This document shows positions 8,006 through 17,888 of a stretch of DNA of 64,000 bases, in pieces. This stretch comes from Marinimicrobium locisalis (GTDB lineage: Bacteria > Pseudomonadota > Gammaproteobacteria > Pseudomonadales > Cellvibrionaceae), in the NCBI RefSeq assembly GCF_039822625.1, contig NZ_JBDLLG010000003.1, forward strand, positions 1 through 64,000, read 5' to 3'. The notes under the pieces are model-generated. The model was not told where the DNA came from, did not search any database, and saw only the letters and a program-made list of their open reading frames with translations. Numbering within the stretch: the stretch's first letter is position 1; each line of letters starts with the position of its first letter. The position numbers and the translations under genes are program-made.

Positions 8006-8617
8006 GTGACTAAAACCATTCCCGGCCCCGACGGCAAGCCACGCTGCCTATGGTGCGAAGAGCTGCCCCAGATGATTGAATACCACGACGCCGAATGGGG
8101 CTTTCCCATAGACGATGATCGGCGCCTGTTCGAAAAGTTGTGCCTGGAGAGCTTTCAGTGCGGCCTTAGCTGGCGCACGATTTTGGCCAAGCGGGAGAAC
8201 TTTCGGGCCGCCTTTCACGGGTTTGATTTTAACAAGGTCGCTCGATTTACCGAGCGCGATGTCAGCCGCCTACTTAAGGATGCCGGCATTGTTCGGCACC
8301 GGGGGAAGATTGAAGCGGTGATCAATAACGCCAAGCGGGCTCGGGAACTAATTGCCGAGGAGGGGTCGCTTGCGGCCTACATTTGGCGCTTTGAGCCCAC
8401 GGCGCCGGCCGATGTGGATCCACAAACCGTCAGCACGTCGCCCGAGTCGGTGGCTTTGTCAAAGGACTTGAAAAAACGGGGCTGGAAGTTTGTCGGGCCC
8501 ACCACTGTCTATGCCTTTATGCAGTCCATGGGGTTGGTGAATGATCACGCCCACGAGTGCTGTATGAGAGTGGATATTGATAAGGCGCGCCAGCGGTTTA
8601 AACGCCCGGCCGCCTGA
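8006..8617 (+). CDS. tag: DNA-3-methyladenine glycosylase I
   Basis: 203 residues from a GTG preceded by AAGGAGA. Removes 3-methyladenine from alkylated DNA. Features match Tag: RCLWCEE and EYHDAEWG at the N-terminus and NDHAHECC near the C-terminus supply the zinc Cys/His ligands, with FEKLCLESFQCGLSWRTIL in between. Length fits the family (about 187-200). It is the third gene of the TetR-YciI-Tag unit. Confidence 0.95.
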   Translation: MTKTIPGPDGKPRCLWCEELPQMIEYHDAEWGFPIDDDRRLFEKLCLESFQCGLSWRTILAKRENFRAAFHGFDFNKVARFTERDVSRLLKDAGIVRHRGKIEAVINNAKRARELIAEEGSLAAYIWRFEPTAPADVDPQTVSTSPESVALSKDLKKRGWKFVGPTTVYAFMQSMGLVNDHAHECCMRVDIDKARQRFKRPAA

Positions 8618-8917
8618 GATAAGGGCGAAGGCGATGTATTGCGCCCCTTTTGACGGTTCAGCTCCCCTCGGTGGCCGCACGGTGGGCGGGCGCGGACCCA
8701 TGCCCCAAAGCCTGGGGAGGCCCTTCTTTCATGTGACGTCAAAATCATTTTAAAGCGCTTGACCTGCGTCAAGGCGGCGGCGAGCTCTCGCAGACTAAAC
8801 TTCACCATCAGGACACAGCGCTCAAGATCAGGGCGCTCGTGACGATACCCTTTAGTAAGGTCGGCTCCGACTCGACACTCCCGTTGTTTTTATTGTCATC
8901 CATGGTGGTTCTTCAGC
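8618..8917. other. Intergenic, no gene seen
   Basis: About 300 bases between tag and the chemoreceptor gene. Open frames here translate to low-quality sequence. No clear terminator or operator was recognised. Confidence 0.5.
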
Positions 8918-10513
8918 ATGCGCACCCAGTTTGCCTTCGCCTTGAATGCGCTAATGCGCACCCTGGGCTTCAAATCCATCAATGCCCAGTTCTCGGTGTC
9001 CTTTTTCCTCATTATCGCCCTGGCACTGTCCGCCTCGGCGGTATCGTACCTGTCATTAAGCGCCACGGCCGAGACGGTGGATGTGGCCGGTCGCCAACGC
9101 ATGTTGATCCAGCGCCTCGCAAAGGAGGCGATGCTCACTGAGCAAGGGGCATTGGATGCCTCCAAGCTAAACGCCACCATCGAGCTCTTTGAGCAATCCC
9201 ACCAGAGCTTACTCAGCGGCAATGACAGTGAAGGCATTCAGCCGCCGGAGACCCCAGAGATCCGTGAAGCTTTAGGGGCGGTTTCTAACGAGTGGAACCG
9301 GTACAAAACGCTGGTTTTCGACTATATCAACTCGGGCAATGGCGCCCTGCTGGAGGAACTCAATCAACAGAGTGAACAATCGTTTCAGGCGATGAACCGA
9401 ACGGTGGGTCAAATGGCTGAGGCTGCCAACGCCAACGTCAAGCAGCAACAGAGCGTTGTCCTTGGGCTCAGCCTGGCTATCACCGCCATTGCCCTCATTA
9501 GCCATTTCTTCGGCTTGAGCTGGCTCATGCAACAAATCGGCTTGCTGAGAGAACGCCTGAACCTAATGTCCGATGGCGACTTCTCCACCCCCATTGAAGT
9601 GGAGAGCAGCGACAACGAAGTGGGCCAGATGTTCTCGGCGTATAACGCGGTGATTCAGCAGGTGGGTGACCTGACGCGAGGCATTCAGCAACTGTCGGGC
9701 ACCATCGTCACACAGATGGGGACGCTGGAGCAGGCCGCGGCGAACACCGAGCAAAGCAGTCACACCCAAAGCCGCGAGCTCGAGCAGGCCGCCTCGGCCA
9801 TGAACGAGATGTCGGCCAGCGTGGGGGAGGTCGCCAGCCATGCTTCCGATGCCGCCACCCAAGCTGATGAGGCGAACCGAGAGATCGGCCTAACCCATAC
9901 CGTGGTGCGCGATGCGCATCGCACCTTTGATGAGCTCAATACCACCATGGCTGACACGGTGAGTATCATGCAGGAGCTAGATCGCAACAGCCAGGAAATT
10001 GACAAGGTTTTGACCGTCATTACCGGCATCGCGGAGCAAACCAACCTGCTTGCGCTCAATGCCGCCATTGAAGCGGCACGCGCCGGGGAACAGGGGCGCG
10101 GTTTTGCCGTGGTGGCCGACGAGGTGCGGACGCTGGCCCAACGAACTCAGCAGTCCACAGCGGATATTCAGGAGATTATCGAGCGCTTGCAGACACAATC
10201 CAGACGCGCGGTGACTTCGATGGCATCGAGCACCGAAAAGGCCCAGAGCAGCTCCGAACAGATCAGTGAAGCCAATCGGGCCCTGGAAAACGTCCTCTCG
10301 GCCATCGACCGTATCCAGGAGATGAGCACCTTGATCGCCACGGCCGCTCAGCAACAGTCCCAGGTGTCTCAGGAGATTGATCAGAACATTACCAATATCT
10401 CCCGAGGCGCTGGCGAGAGCACGCGCACCAGCGCGGAGCTGCGAGACTCGGCCCGCCACCTACAAACAGACACACAGGAGCTGGGGACCCAACTGGCCGC
10501 GTTGAAGGTGTGA
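8918..10513 (+). CDS. Methyl-accepting chemotaxis protein with PilJ-type sensor
   Basis: 531 residues. TM1 at about 25-45 (FFLIIALALSASAVSYLSLS), a periplasmic domain at about 46-180 opening with the PilJ/nitrate-sensor motif VDVAGRQRMLIQRLAKEAML, TM2 at about 185-205, a HAMP domain, then a long cytoplasmic coiled coil. The conserved signalling tip EQTNLLALNAAIEAARAGEQ and then GRGFAVVADEVRTLAQRT is intact at about 375-420. It senses an unknown ligand and controls CheA; no other chemotaxis genes are in the window. Confidence 0.93.
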   Translation: MRTQFAFALNALMRTLGFKSINAQFSVSFFLIIALALSASAVSYLSLSATAETVDVAGRQRMLIQRLAKEAMLTEQGALDASKLNATIELFEQSHQSLLSGNDSEGIQPPETPEIREALGAVSNEWNRYKTLVFDYINSGNGALLEELNQQSEQSFQAMNRTVGQMAEAANANVKQQQSVVLGLSLAITAIALISHFFGLSWLMQQIGLLRERLNLMSDGDFSTPIEVESSDNEVGQMFSAYNAVIQQVGDLTRGIQQLSGTIVTQMGTLEQAAANTEQSSHTQSRELEQAASAMNEMSASVGEVASHASDAATQADEANREIGLTHTVVRDAHRTFDELNTTMADTVSIMQELDRNSQEIDKVLTVITGIAEQTNLLALNAAIEAARAGEQGRGFAVVADEVRTLAQRTQQSTADIQEIIERLQTQSRRAVTSMASSTEKAQSSSEQISEANRALENVLSAIDRIQEMSTLIATAAQQQSQVSQEIDQNITNISRGAGESTRTSAELRDSARHLQTDTQELGTQLAALKV

Positions 10514-10588
10514 GTAACCCGCCGTTTCGCGGTGCGCGCCGAGCTGGCATAATGAGAGCCCACGAGCACAACCCAAACGGTAACGATT

Positions 10589-11137
10589 ATGCCTTCCCTA
10601 CAGGACCAACTGCAGAAAGCCGGCCTGGTGGACGACAAAAAGGCCAAACAGGTCAAGAAAGAGCAGCGCAAGCAAAAGAAACAGGCGCGCCACACCGGTG
10701 AAGACCCCCATGCGGAGATTCGCCAGTCGGCCCAGGCCGCCCGGGCGGACAAAGCCGAGCGGGACCGGGCGCTGAACCGCGAGCGCCAGGCGGCGGCGGA
10801 CAAGAAAGCCATTGAAGCGCAGATTCGCCAGCTGATCGACACCCACCGGCAGACCAAGCGAGGCAGTGGCGAAGGGGAAGTGGAGTACAACTTTACCGAT
10901 GGCACCAAAATCAAAAAGTTGCTGGTCAGCCCCCAGGTCCAACGCCAAATCATTCGCGGGCAGTTGGTCGTGGTACGCGCCGGCGAGAACTACGAACTGA
11001 TTCCCAAAGTAGTCTCCGACAAGATTGCCGAGCGCGATCCGGGCTATATTGTGGTGGCCAATCAGAAACCCGACGACAGCGTGGACGAGGATGACCCCTA
11101 CAAGGACTACGTGATCCCCGACGATTTGATGTGGTGA
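10589..11137 (+). CDS. DUF2058 family protein (YaiL-like)
   Basis: 182 residues. The N-terminus is a very basic coiled coil (DKKAKQVKKEQRKQKKQARH) and the C-terminal half is a small folded domain (EVEYNFTDGTKIKKLLVSP ... DPYKDYVIPDDLMW), the DUF2058/YaiL architecture. The charged N-terminus suggests nucleic-acid or ribosome association, which is not proven. Monocistronic by context. Confidence 0.85.
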   Translation: MPSLQDQLQKAGLVDDKKAKQVKKEQRKQKKQARHTGEDPHAEIRQSAQAARADKAERDRALNRERQAAADKKAIEAQIRQLIDTHRQTKRGSGEGEVEYNFTDGTKIKKLLVSPQVQRQIIRGQLVVVRAGENYELIPKVVSDKIAERDPGYIVVANQKPDDSVDEDDPYKDYVIPDDLMW

Positions 11138-11236
11138 GCCCAAGGCTGATGCCAATAAGGGGCGGGTAGAGAAGGGAAAACGGCACCGTCCCTGGCGCCT
11201 GGGGCAAACACCCCCATCCGTTATGGTTGTGCGATT

Positions 11237-13180
11237 TTATTCTTCGAATTCCAGGTTAACCTGGTAGACAGCGGTGGTGCCGCTGACTTCGTTGCCCACT
11301 ATCAACAGGGGCTCGCCGTTGGGTGAGTCCTCGGCGGCAATAAATGTGGAACCTTCGGGCCCCAAGTCGCCCGCCGCCTCCAGATTCTCTGCCGGGTTGT
11401 CCACCCAGTTGTCGCGGGAGTTGTAGTAATCAACAAACTGGGCGCTGTTCGGGTCGGTCACGTCGTACACCATAATGCCGCCCATTCGCTCCAGGCTAAC
11501 AAACGCGAAAACGTTCCCTCCGATATGGCCGATGCTCACGCCTTCCGGCTCGGGGCCCTTGGCATCGCTGCGGCTATCGAAATCGTCGCCATCGTCATGG
11601 CCGGAGTTGAAGTAGTCCGCGCAGGGAATGTTGCGCCTTGAACCGGCCCTGCACGCTTCGCTGGCAAGGTACTGTTCGACGCTATCCCTCGCTTCCCACA
11701 CCAACTCACCCTCGGCATTCCAGATGGCGAAGTCACGGGTTCCGAAGGTATAAAGCCGGTCGTACATGAGGCGGTCGCCTTCCGGGTCTTCCTCACCCTG
11801 AGCGTTAAACATCACCGGCTCGCCGGACTCGCCCACACGGTAACCGTGGGTCCAAGTTACATTCAGACGCCCAAGGTTCTCATCCTCGCGGCAATCGCCC
11901 GCATCCCCAGCGGTGGCGCCGCAGTAGCCAAAGGCCTCTGGGTTGAGCAGCGCGCCGCTGGCCATGGCCGCCAGATGGGCGGGCATGTCCTCACCCACAC
12001 GACGGGCGAAGCCGTCCGGATGCACCAGATGTTTAACCCGGATTTCCTCAACAAAGCCTTGAGAGGTGTCGCCGTCCCAGTAGGCCTGGGTGTCTTCACC
12101 CCAGGCACGGGCATCGCCTTCATTGGCAGTCACGATATAAGTTTGGCCACCGGCGCTATAGCTGGCAATCGCATCGGGATGGTACGTGCCCCAAAGGCCT
12201 GGCCAGGTAGTGATGTTGATTTCATCGTCCTTATCACTGACATCCAGGCCACGACCGCCGCCATACATTTGATCTTCCCGCCCGTGGTTTCGATACCCCA
12301 GCGGGAACACATCGGTGACGGTGGCGGCGGCCACGTCGATACGAGCCAGGGCGTTATTCTCCTGCAACGAGACGAACGCCAGGCTACTGTCCTCGGATAC
12401 GGTGATGTACTCAGGCTCCAGATCCTGAGCGACGGAGGCGTTGGGCCCGAATAGGCGAACACCGCTGGCCCTAAGCGCCTCTTTGCGCTCATTGAAGGAC
12501 TGGAAGTCGGCGGTGCGAATGCGAATGTTTTCCAGGTCGACGAGGGTCAGAATGCTAACGGAACCTTCCGGATCAACGCGGTAGTCATCGCTGGGCTCGC
12601 CTTCGTTGGCTGCCAGTAGGTACTGGCCATCCGGGGTGAAGGTCACCATGTCCGGTTGGGCACCCACTTCTACGTAGGTGATACGCTCCAGGCTCTCGGC
12701 ATCGTGAAGGGCCACATAACCGTTACCGGTTTTGACCGGGGCCTCTACCGCCACCGCCACCAAACTCCCATGGACGGCAACGCTGTTCACCACTGAGCCT
12801 TCCTCAATACCGGTGGTTTCAATGGTACCGACTTTCGTGGGTCGAGTGGGGTCACTCAAATCGAGCACGTCCACCGCGCCCGCCCGGGCGTTGACCACAA
12901 AGGCGCGCTGGGTTCCGGCATCAAAGGCGGTCACTTCGGCCGCCGACTCATCAAACTGACCGGTGGCATAGCGGCCAATGAGACTCAGCGAGAGGCTGGA
13001 AGGCGTCGCATCTTGGTCATCCTCCACCCTATCGGTTTCCTCGTTATCGGAATCATCATCCGCCGGTTGCTCGCGCCCCGGGCGATCCCCCACCTCGTTT
13101 TCGTCTTCGTCACTGCCACAGGCGACGAGCAAGGCCGCCAGGCACAGTGCCACTAACAGTCTTAGCCAGCTCGGCATCAT
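11237..13180 (-). CDS. Choice-of-anchor I family lipoprotein (beta-propeller)
   Basis: 647 residues. A lipoprotein signal (ALCLAALLVAC, Cys at about 21) is followed by an acidic linker of about 40 Asp/Glu-rich residues. The rest is a beta-propeller of the choice-of-anchor I type: SLIGRYATGQFDESAAEVTA, NARAGAVDVLDLSDPTRP, MVTFTPDGQYLLAANEGEPS and EPEGVSIGHIGGNVFAFVSL. These proteins are surface or periplasmic and sometimes linked to phosphatase or metal-dependent functions; the activity here is unknown. Confidence 0.82.
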   Translation of the reverse strand: MMPSWLRLLVALCLAALLVACGSDEDENEVGDRPGREQPADDDSDNEETDRVEDDQDATPSSLSLSLIGRYATGQFDESAAEVTAFDAGTQRAFVVNARAGAVDVLDLSDPTRPTKVGTIETTGIEEGSVVNSVAVHGSLVAVAVEAPVKTGNGYVALHDAESLERITYVEVGAQPDMVTFTPDGQYLLAANEGEPSDDYRVDPEGSVSILTLVDLENIRIRTADFQSFNERKEALRASGVRLFGPNASVAQDLEPEYITVSEDSSLAFVSLQENNALARIDVAAATVTDVFPLGYRNHGREDQMYGGGRGLDVSDKDDEINITTWPGLWGTYHPDAIASYSAGGQTYIVTANEGDARAWGEDTQAYWDGDTSQGFVEEIRVKHLVHPDGFARRVGEDMPAHLAAMASGALLNPEAFGYCGATAGDAGDCREDENLGRLNVTWTHGYRVGESGEPVMFNAQGEEDPEGDRLMYDRLYTFGTRDFAIWNAEGELVWEARDSVEQYLASEACRAGSRRNIPCADYFNSGHDDGDDFDSRSDAKGPEPEGVSIGHIGGNVFAFVSLERMGGIMVYDVTDPNSAQFVDYYNSRDNWVDNPAENLEAAGDLGPEGSTFIAAEDSPNGEPLLIVGNEVSGTTAVYQVNLEFEE

Positions 13181-13654
13181 TATGCTTCCTCTCGGTTTCG
13201 CGTATCGAAATCAACGTTTGGGCACCGAGGCTAGAGCCCTGTTGTGACAGGGCCGTGTAGCTTCTGTGACGGTTTGACGACAAAACCTATCGAGCTTCAT
13301 TGATAGCGATGGCGAACCGTGACGCCCAGAGCCAGCAATGGCTGCAAGGGGCAACCGCAGCGGCGCTGGTGGCTTCTGGTGGTGGGACTACAACCGCGCG
13401 CTTCGGTGGAAGCAGCCTGGAGGGCATCGCGCCGGTCACGAACGGCACACTCCTTGTGATAGCCCTGGCCTGTTTAGCCAAACGCCAGCCGGTGCCCAAA
13501 AGCCTCTGTGTACCGCTTCTTTGCGGCAGGTTCGGTTGTGAGAGGGGGCCGCCCTTTGGTATAAGGGACCACACCTTTTGGGGAACCTGCTCCCGACGGT
13601 GGAGTCTCACCGGAGCTGAACGGACCCTATTTCACTGATTGAGAGGATACCTCC
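13181..13654. other. 470-bp G+C-rich intergenic region
   Basis: Open frames on both strands look like overlap artefacts without family resemblance. Several short hairpins are visible (for example CCGCttctttGCGG near 13516) and a possible -10 (TATAAG) near 13561 could serve the DUF4156 gene. A structured leader or small RNA is possible, but no known RNA family was recognised. Confidence 0.4.
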
Positions 13655-13969
13655 ATGAAGAAACTGTCTCTGCTCGCCCTGAGCGCCTGTTTTGCCGCTA
13701 GCGCCTGTACCTGGGTTAACGTCTCGGAAAAAGCCGAAGATGTGGTGGTGGGCACCATGGGCAACGTGCGCGGCTGCGAAAAACTGAGTGACACCAATGT
13801 CAGCGTCGCCGATAGCCTGGGGCCAATCGCCCGCAGCGAAGAGAAAGTGGCTAAGGAGCTGGTAGCCATGGGTAAGAACGAAGCGGTCGAGCTGGGCGGC
13901 GACACCATTGTGCCCAAGACTGAGCCCAAAGACGGTCGCCAGACTTTTTCCATTTACGACTGCCAGTAA
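13655..13969 (+). CDS. DUF4156 lipoprotein
   Basis: 104 residues, start ATG preceded by GAGAGGAT. A lipoprotein signal ends in ASAC (Cys18). The remainder matches the DUF4156 pattern: VGTMGNVRGCEKLSDTNVSV and ELVAMGKNEAVELGGDTIVP, with two further cysteines (CEK and the C-terminal YDCQ). Predicted outer-membrane or periplasmic protein of unknown function. Confidence 0.85.
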   Translation: MKKLSLLALSACFAASACTWVNVSEKAEDVVVGTMGNVRGCEKLSDTNVSVADSLGPIARSEEKVAKELVAMGKNEAVELGGDTIVPKTEPKDGRQTFSIYDCQ

Positions 13970-13982
13970 CCCTCGCCCCGCC

Positions 13983-14010
13983 GTCGTCCGCCCTCTTGGG
14001 CGGGCGGCTG
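13983..14010 (+). terminator. Hairpin after DUF4156 gene
   Basis: CGTCCGCCC-TCTT-GGGCGGGCG stem. Strong G+C hairpin but no T-tract, so it may be a weak or factor-dependent terminator. Confidence 0.5.
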
Positions 14011-14178
14011 AACAAGCTTTCCCCGTTAGCACCTAACCCCGCCCCGGTCCGCCATTGCACCGTGAAACGTTCACGCCGGCCGGCCTGCTATACTCGCTGA
14101 TAGCACGGCTCAAAGGGAATCCCCTGGCGCCTGACTTATTATTGTCATGTCTTTGTCATAAGGTGGGCAGCGGTTTTT

Positions 14179-16269
14179 ATGACGCAACAGGGTTACATGG
14201 TGTCCAACGCATTTTTCAACCGCGAGCTCAGCCTACTCGAGTTTCATAAGCGAGTGCTTTACCAGGCTTACGACCACTCCTTGCCGCTAATGGAGCGACT
14301 GCGCTTTGCCTGCATCTTCGCCACCAACCTGGACGAATTTTTCGAGGTGCGGGTGGGCGGATTGGTGGAGATGCTGGAGCTGAATACCTCCACTCCCGCC
14401 GGCCCCGATGGGCTGACCCAGGAACAGACGTTGGCCGAGGTATGCGAACGTGCTCACTCTCTGGTGTATGAGCAGTACTACATCCTCAATGAGCAGCTTC
14501 TGCCGATGCTGCGCGAGAACCACATTCGGGTACTGCGTCGGGAGGAGTGGAACGAGCTCCAAATCAGCTACCTGAAACAGGTGTTTGAAACCGACATTTT
14601 GCCGGTGCTCAGCCCGATTGGGTTGGACCCGGCGCACCCGTTTCCCCGAATTTTAAACAAAAGCCTAAACTTTATCGTCAAGTTGGCAGGCAAAGATGCT
14701 TTTGGCCGGAACTCCGGCCGGGCCATTGTGCAAGTGCCCCGCTCGCTCAACCACATGATTGAGTTGCCCTCCGAGGTGGGCGGTGAAGGCCGGACTTTTG
14801 TTTTTATTTCGTCCATTATTCACTACTTCATGGCCGAGCTGTTTATCGGCATGACGGTCATCGACAGCTATCAGTTCCGTCTAACCCGCAATTCGGACAT
14901 CTTTCTGGATGAAGAGGAAACTGAGGATTTGTTGCGCGCCGTGCAGGGCGAGCTGGTCTACCGCCAGTACGGGGACGAGGTACGCCTGGAGGTAGCCGAT
15001 ACTTGCCCCAAGGAGCTTGAAGACTTTCTGGTCCAGCGCTGTGAGATTACCGAACGGGATGTTTACCGCATCAGCGGGCCGGTCAATATGAACCGCTTGT
15101 CGGACTTGTTCGACCTGATTAAAGACAGTCGCTATTATTTTGTCCCCTTCGTGCAGGCCATGCCCAAGCTGCCCAAGCGAGCCAACAGCTACTTTTCAGC
15201 GCTAAAAAAGCAAGACATTCTGCTCCACCACCCTTTCGATTCGTTTCATGCGGTGGTGGATTTCCTGCGCGAGGCGGCCGCGGACCCCAATGTGTTGGCC
15301 ATCAAGCAGACGCTGTACCGCACCGGCACCAACTCGCCGGTAGTGGACGCATTGGTGGCCGCCGCCAAGGCCGGCAAGGAAGTGACGGCCATTGTGGAGC
15401 TGCGCGCACGCTTCGACGAAGAGCAAAACGTGGCCTTGGCCGAGCGCCTACAACGCTACGGTATTCACGTCATCTATGGCGTGGTGGGTTTCAAAACCCA
15501 CGCGAAAATGCTGCTGGTGGCACGCCGCGAAGAGAGTAAGCTGCGCTATTACGTACACCTGGGCACCGGCAATTACCACCCTAAAACGAGCATGCTCTAT
15601 ACCGATTACGGTCTGATGACCTGCGACCGGGACATGGGGGCCGATGTCTATCGGGTTTTCCTCCAACTGAGCAGTTTGGGAAAAGCATCGAAAATGGAAT
15701 GCTTGCTCTACGCGCCCTTTACACTGCACAAGGGCATGGTGCGGCGCATTCGCACCGAGAGAGAAAATGCCGAGAACGGAAAGCCCGCGCGCATTATCGC
15801 CAAGATGAACTCATTATATGAGGAAGAGCTCACCAATGAGCTCTACGCGGCCGCCCAGGCCGGGGTAAAAGTCGAGTTAATCGTGCGCGGCATCTGCCAG
15901 CTACGCCCCGGCATTGAAGGGCTTTCCGATAACATTCACGTTCGCTCCATTGTCGGGCGCCTACTCGAGCACAGCCGGGTTTTCTATTTTGAGAATAGCG
16001 GCAACCCGGAGCTGTACTGCTCCAGCGCGGACTGGATGATTCGCAATATGTTCCACCGGGTGGAGACCTGCTTTCCAATCAAGCACAAGAAAATTCGCGA
16101 CCGGATTATTGAGGACCTGGAACTGTACTTGGCGGACAATACCCACGCCTGGATTTTGCAGCCCAATGGTAGCTATGAGCACTTGCAACCGAAAGACGGC
16201 GAAGAGCCGATTGATTCACAGGCGATTCTGTTGGAGCGGTGGGCGGCCCGGCAGTTGACGCCGGTGTAG
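14179..16269 (+). CDS. ppk: Polyphosphate kinase 1
   Basis: 696 residues, the usual PPK1 length. Polymerises the gamma-phosphate of ATP into polyphosphate. Domains in order: N-terminal FNRELSLLEFHKRVLYQAYD, head domain, then two phospholipase D-like C domains with the autophosphorylated histidine region (FKTHAKMLL, HLGTGNYHPKTSMLYTDYGL) and RGICQLRPGIEGLSDNI. ATG 14179 was used; an internal ATG seven codons later is a possible alternative. It is convergent with ppx across a long palindrome. Confidence 0.97.
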   Translation: MTQQGYMVSNAFFNRELSLLEFHKRVLYQAYDHSLPLMERLRFACIFATNLDEFFEVRVGGLVEMLELNTSTPAGPDGLTQEQTLAEVCERAHSLVYEQYYILNEQLLPMLRENHIRVLRREEWNELQISYLKQVFETDILPVLSPIGLDPAHPFPRILNKSLNFIVKLAGKDAFGRNSGRAIVQVPRSLNHMIELPSEVGGEGRTFVFISSIIHYFMAELFIGMTVIDSYQFRLTRNSDIFLDEEETEDLLRAVQGELVYRQYGDEVRLEVADTCPKELEDFLVQRCEITERDVYRISGPVNMNRLSDLFDLIKDSRYYFVPFVQAMPKLPKRANSYFSALKKQDILLHHPFDSFHAVVDFLREAAADPNVLAIKQTLYRTGTNSPVVDALVAAAKAGKEVTAIVELRARFDEEQNVALAERLQRYGIHVIYGVVGFKTHAKMLLVARREESKLRYYVHLGTGNYHPKTSMLYTDYGLMTCDRDMGADVYRVFLQLSSLGKASKMECLLYAPFTLHKGMVRRIRTERENAENGKPARIIAKMNSLYEEELTNELYAAAQAGVKVELIVRGICQLRPGIEGLSDNIHVRSIVGRLLEHSRVFYFENSGNPELYCSSADWMIRNMFHRVETCFPIKHKKIRDRIIEDLELYLADNTHAWILQPNGSYEHLQPKDGEEPIDSQAILLERWAARQLTPV

Positions 16270-16286
16270 AGTCGGCCGCAGAGGTT

Positions 16287-16360
16287 GCGGATGCGCAGGC
16301 TTATCCGCCCTACATGGAACCTCTCAGTAACCCGTAGGGCGGATAAGCTTGCGCATCCGC
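16287..16360. repeat. REP-like 27-bp inverted repeat between ppk and ppx
   Basis: Arms 16287-16313 and 16334-16360 pair over 27 bases with one G/A difference and a 20-base loop. The arm begins GCGGATGCGCA and ends CCGCCCTAC, resembling repetitive extragenic palindromes of gammaproteobacteria. It lies between two convergent genes, where it can act as a bidirectional terminator. Confidence 0.88.
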
Positions 16361-16373
16361 CATTGCAGGGACT

Positions 16374-17879
16374 TCACGCGGCAGCCAGCGTTAACTCGTA
16401 CCCAATTTCTTTAAGATAACCCGCCTCCCCTTCCAAGTCCGCCTGGGTCAGCGGATTGGCTTCCAACCAATTGCCGGGAATGGTCAAACTCAGACGTTTG
16501 TCCTCCGCCTTGAACGTCATGGGCGGCAGTTCGGTTTTTTTCTGCGCCCGGTTAAAAATCACCGCCAGGCGCAGCAAGATCGCCAGGTGCACCAGCTCGG
16601 TGTTATCCATCGGAAATTTTTTCGCGGGAAAACGCTTTCGGTGCGCCAAGGCCAGCGCCGCCAGCTGGGACTGCTCGGCCTTGGAGCAGCCTGCCAGATC
16701 GACGTTCTCGATAATATAGGCGCTGTGCTTGTGGTAGTCGGAGTGGGAGATATCCAGCCCGACGGGATACAGCCGCGCGGCCCATCCCAGCAGCTTGGAC
16801 GCCTCCTCCGGCTCCAGCTTCCAACCATCGGCCACCTGCTCCACCAGTGACCGGGCCGTGGCTTCGACCGCCGCCGCCTTGGCCAGGTTGACGTGGAACC
16901 GCTTGGCCAGCGCATCGACGCTTTGCTGGCGAATATCCCGGTTCTCGAGCCGGCCCTTGAGGTCGTACAGAAGCCCTTCACGCAGTGCCCATTCGGCCGC
17001 CTGCATGGTCTTGAAGCGGAGACTCTCAAAGAGCGTCGCCAGAATAATCACCCCGCCGAGAAACACCGGCTCCCGATCACTGGACAACCCCTTAAGGTTA
17101 AGATCCAGCTTGCCATGGTCCCGATAGGCTTTAATAATTTTCTCCAGCCCTTCGGCCGTAACCCCGCCGTCGGACCAACCATTTTGGCCACAGACCTTGG
17201 CGGCGGCCTTGACCGTGCCCGAAGCCCCCAGCACTTCTCCCCAGCCCCGCTCGGTGAACTCATCCACTACCGGCGTCACCTCCTGCTGGCAGGCTACTCG
17301 TGCTTTTTTGATCAGTTTGTCGGTGACTTTGCCGTCCAGAAAGAACCGCTTGGTCAAGGCCACGCAGCCCATGCTCAGGCTTTCCTTAAGCTCCGGCGAC
17401 ATACCCTGGCCCAGAATGATTTCAGTACTGCCCCCGCCGATATCCACCACTACTCGACGGCCCTCTCCCGGCGCAATGCAGTGAGCCACCCCGAGGTACA
17501 CCAAGCGGGCCTCTTCTTCACCGGAGATGATTTCTACCGGATGGCCTAACCGGCTTTGGGCTTCACTTAAAAAGTCCCGGGAGTCGCGGATGCTACGCAG
17601 GGTTTTGGTGCCCACTATCCGCACGCGGCGCGAGGGGTAGTCCCGCAGCCGCTCGCCGAAGCGTTCCAGACAGGCCAGCGCCCGATCGCGCACATCCTCA
17701 TCGAGCCGTCCGTCTTCCGTCAGCCCCCACCCCAACCGCACCGGCTCCCGGAGTTTATCCAGCAGCGTGACTTGGTCATCTTCCCAACGGGCGATGATCA
17801 TATGAAAGCTGTTGGAGCCCAGATCAATCGCCGCGATATGACTCGCGCGGGCGCCAAACAGGCGGGATAGATTAAACAT
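16374..17879 (-). CDS. ppx: Exopolyphosphatase (Ppx/GppA family)
   Basis: 501 residues. Releases phosphate from the ends of polyphosphate, opposing the convergent ppk. An ASKHA-fold N-terminus is seen: HIAAIDLGSNSFHMIIARWE (phosphate 1 loop) and RRVVVDIGGGSTEIILGQG (phosphate 2 loop), with the catalytic Glu region SGEEEARLVYLGV. The C-terminal helical HD-like domain has SHSDYHKHSAYII and ALAHRKRFPAKKF. Confidence 0.96.
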   Translation of the reverse strand: MFNLSRLFGARASHIAAIDLGSNSFHMIIARWEDDQVTLLDKLREPVRLGWGLTEDGRLDEDVRDRALACLERFGERLRDYPSRRVRIVGTKTLRSIRDSRDFLSEAQSRLGHPVEIISGEEEARLVYLGVAHCIAPGEGRRVVVDIGGGSTEIILGQGMSPELKESLSMGCVALTKRFFLDGKVTDKLIKKARVACQQEVTPVVDEFTERGWGEVLGASGTVKAAAKVCGQNGWSDGGVTAEGLEKIIKAYRDHGKLDLNLKGLSSDREPVFLGGVIILATLFESLRFKTMQAAEWALREGLLYDLKGRLENRDIRQQSVDALAKRFHVNLAKAAAVEATARSLVEQVADGWKLEPEEASKLLGWAARLYPVGLDISHSDYHKHSAYIIENVDLAGCSKAEQSQLAALALAHRKRFPAKKFPMDNTELVHLAILLRLAVIFNRAQKKTELPPMTFKAEDKRLSLTIPGNWLEANPLTQADLEGEAGYLKEIGYELTLAAA

Positions 17880-17888
17880 TCAGTGTCC

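Noticed and set aside
13287..13638. Open reading frames on both strands before the DUF4156 gene
   Set aside because: They overlap each other, have no ribosome-binding site or family features, and look like G+C-driven artefacts.
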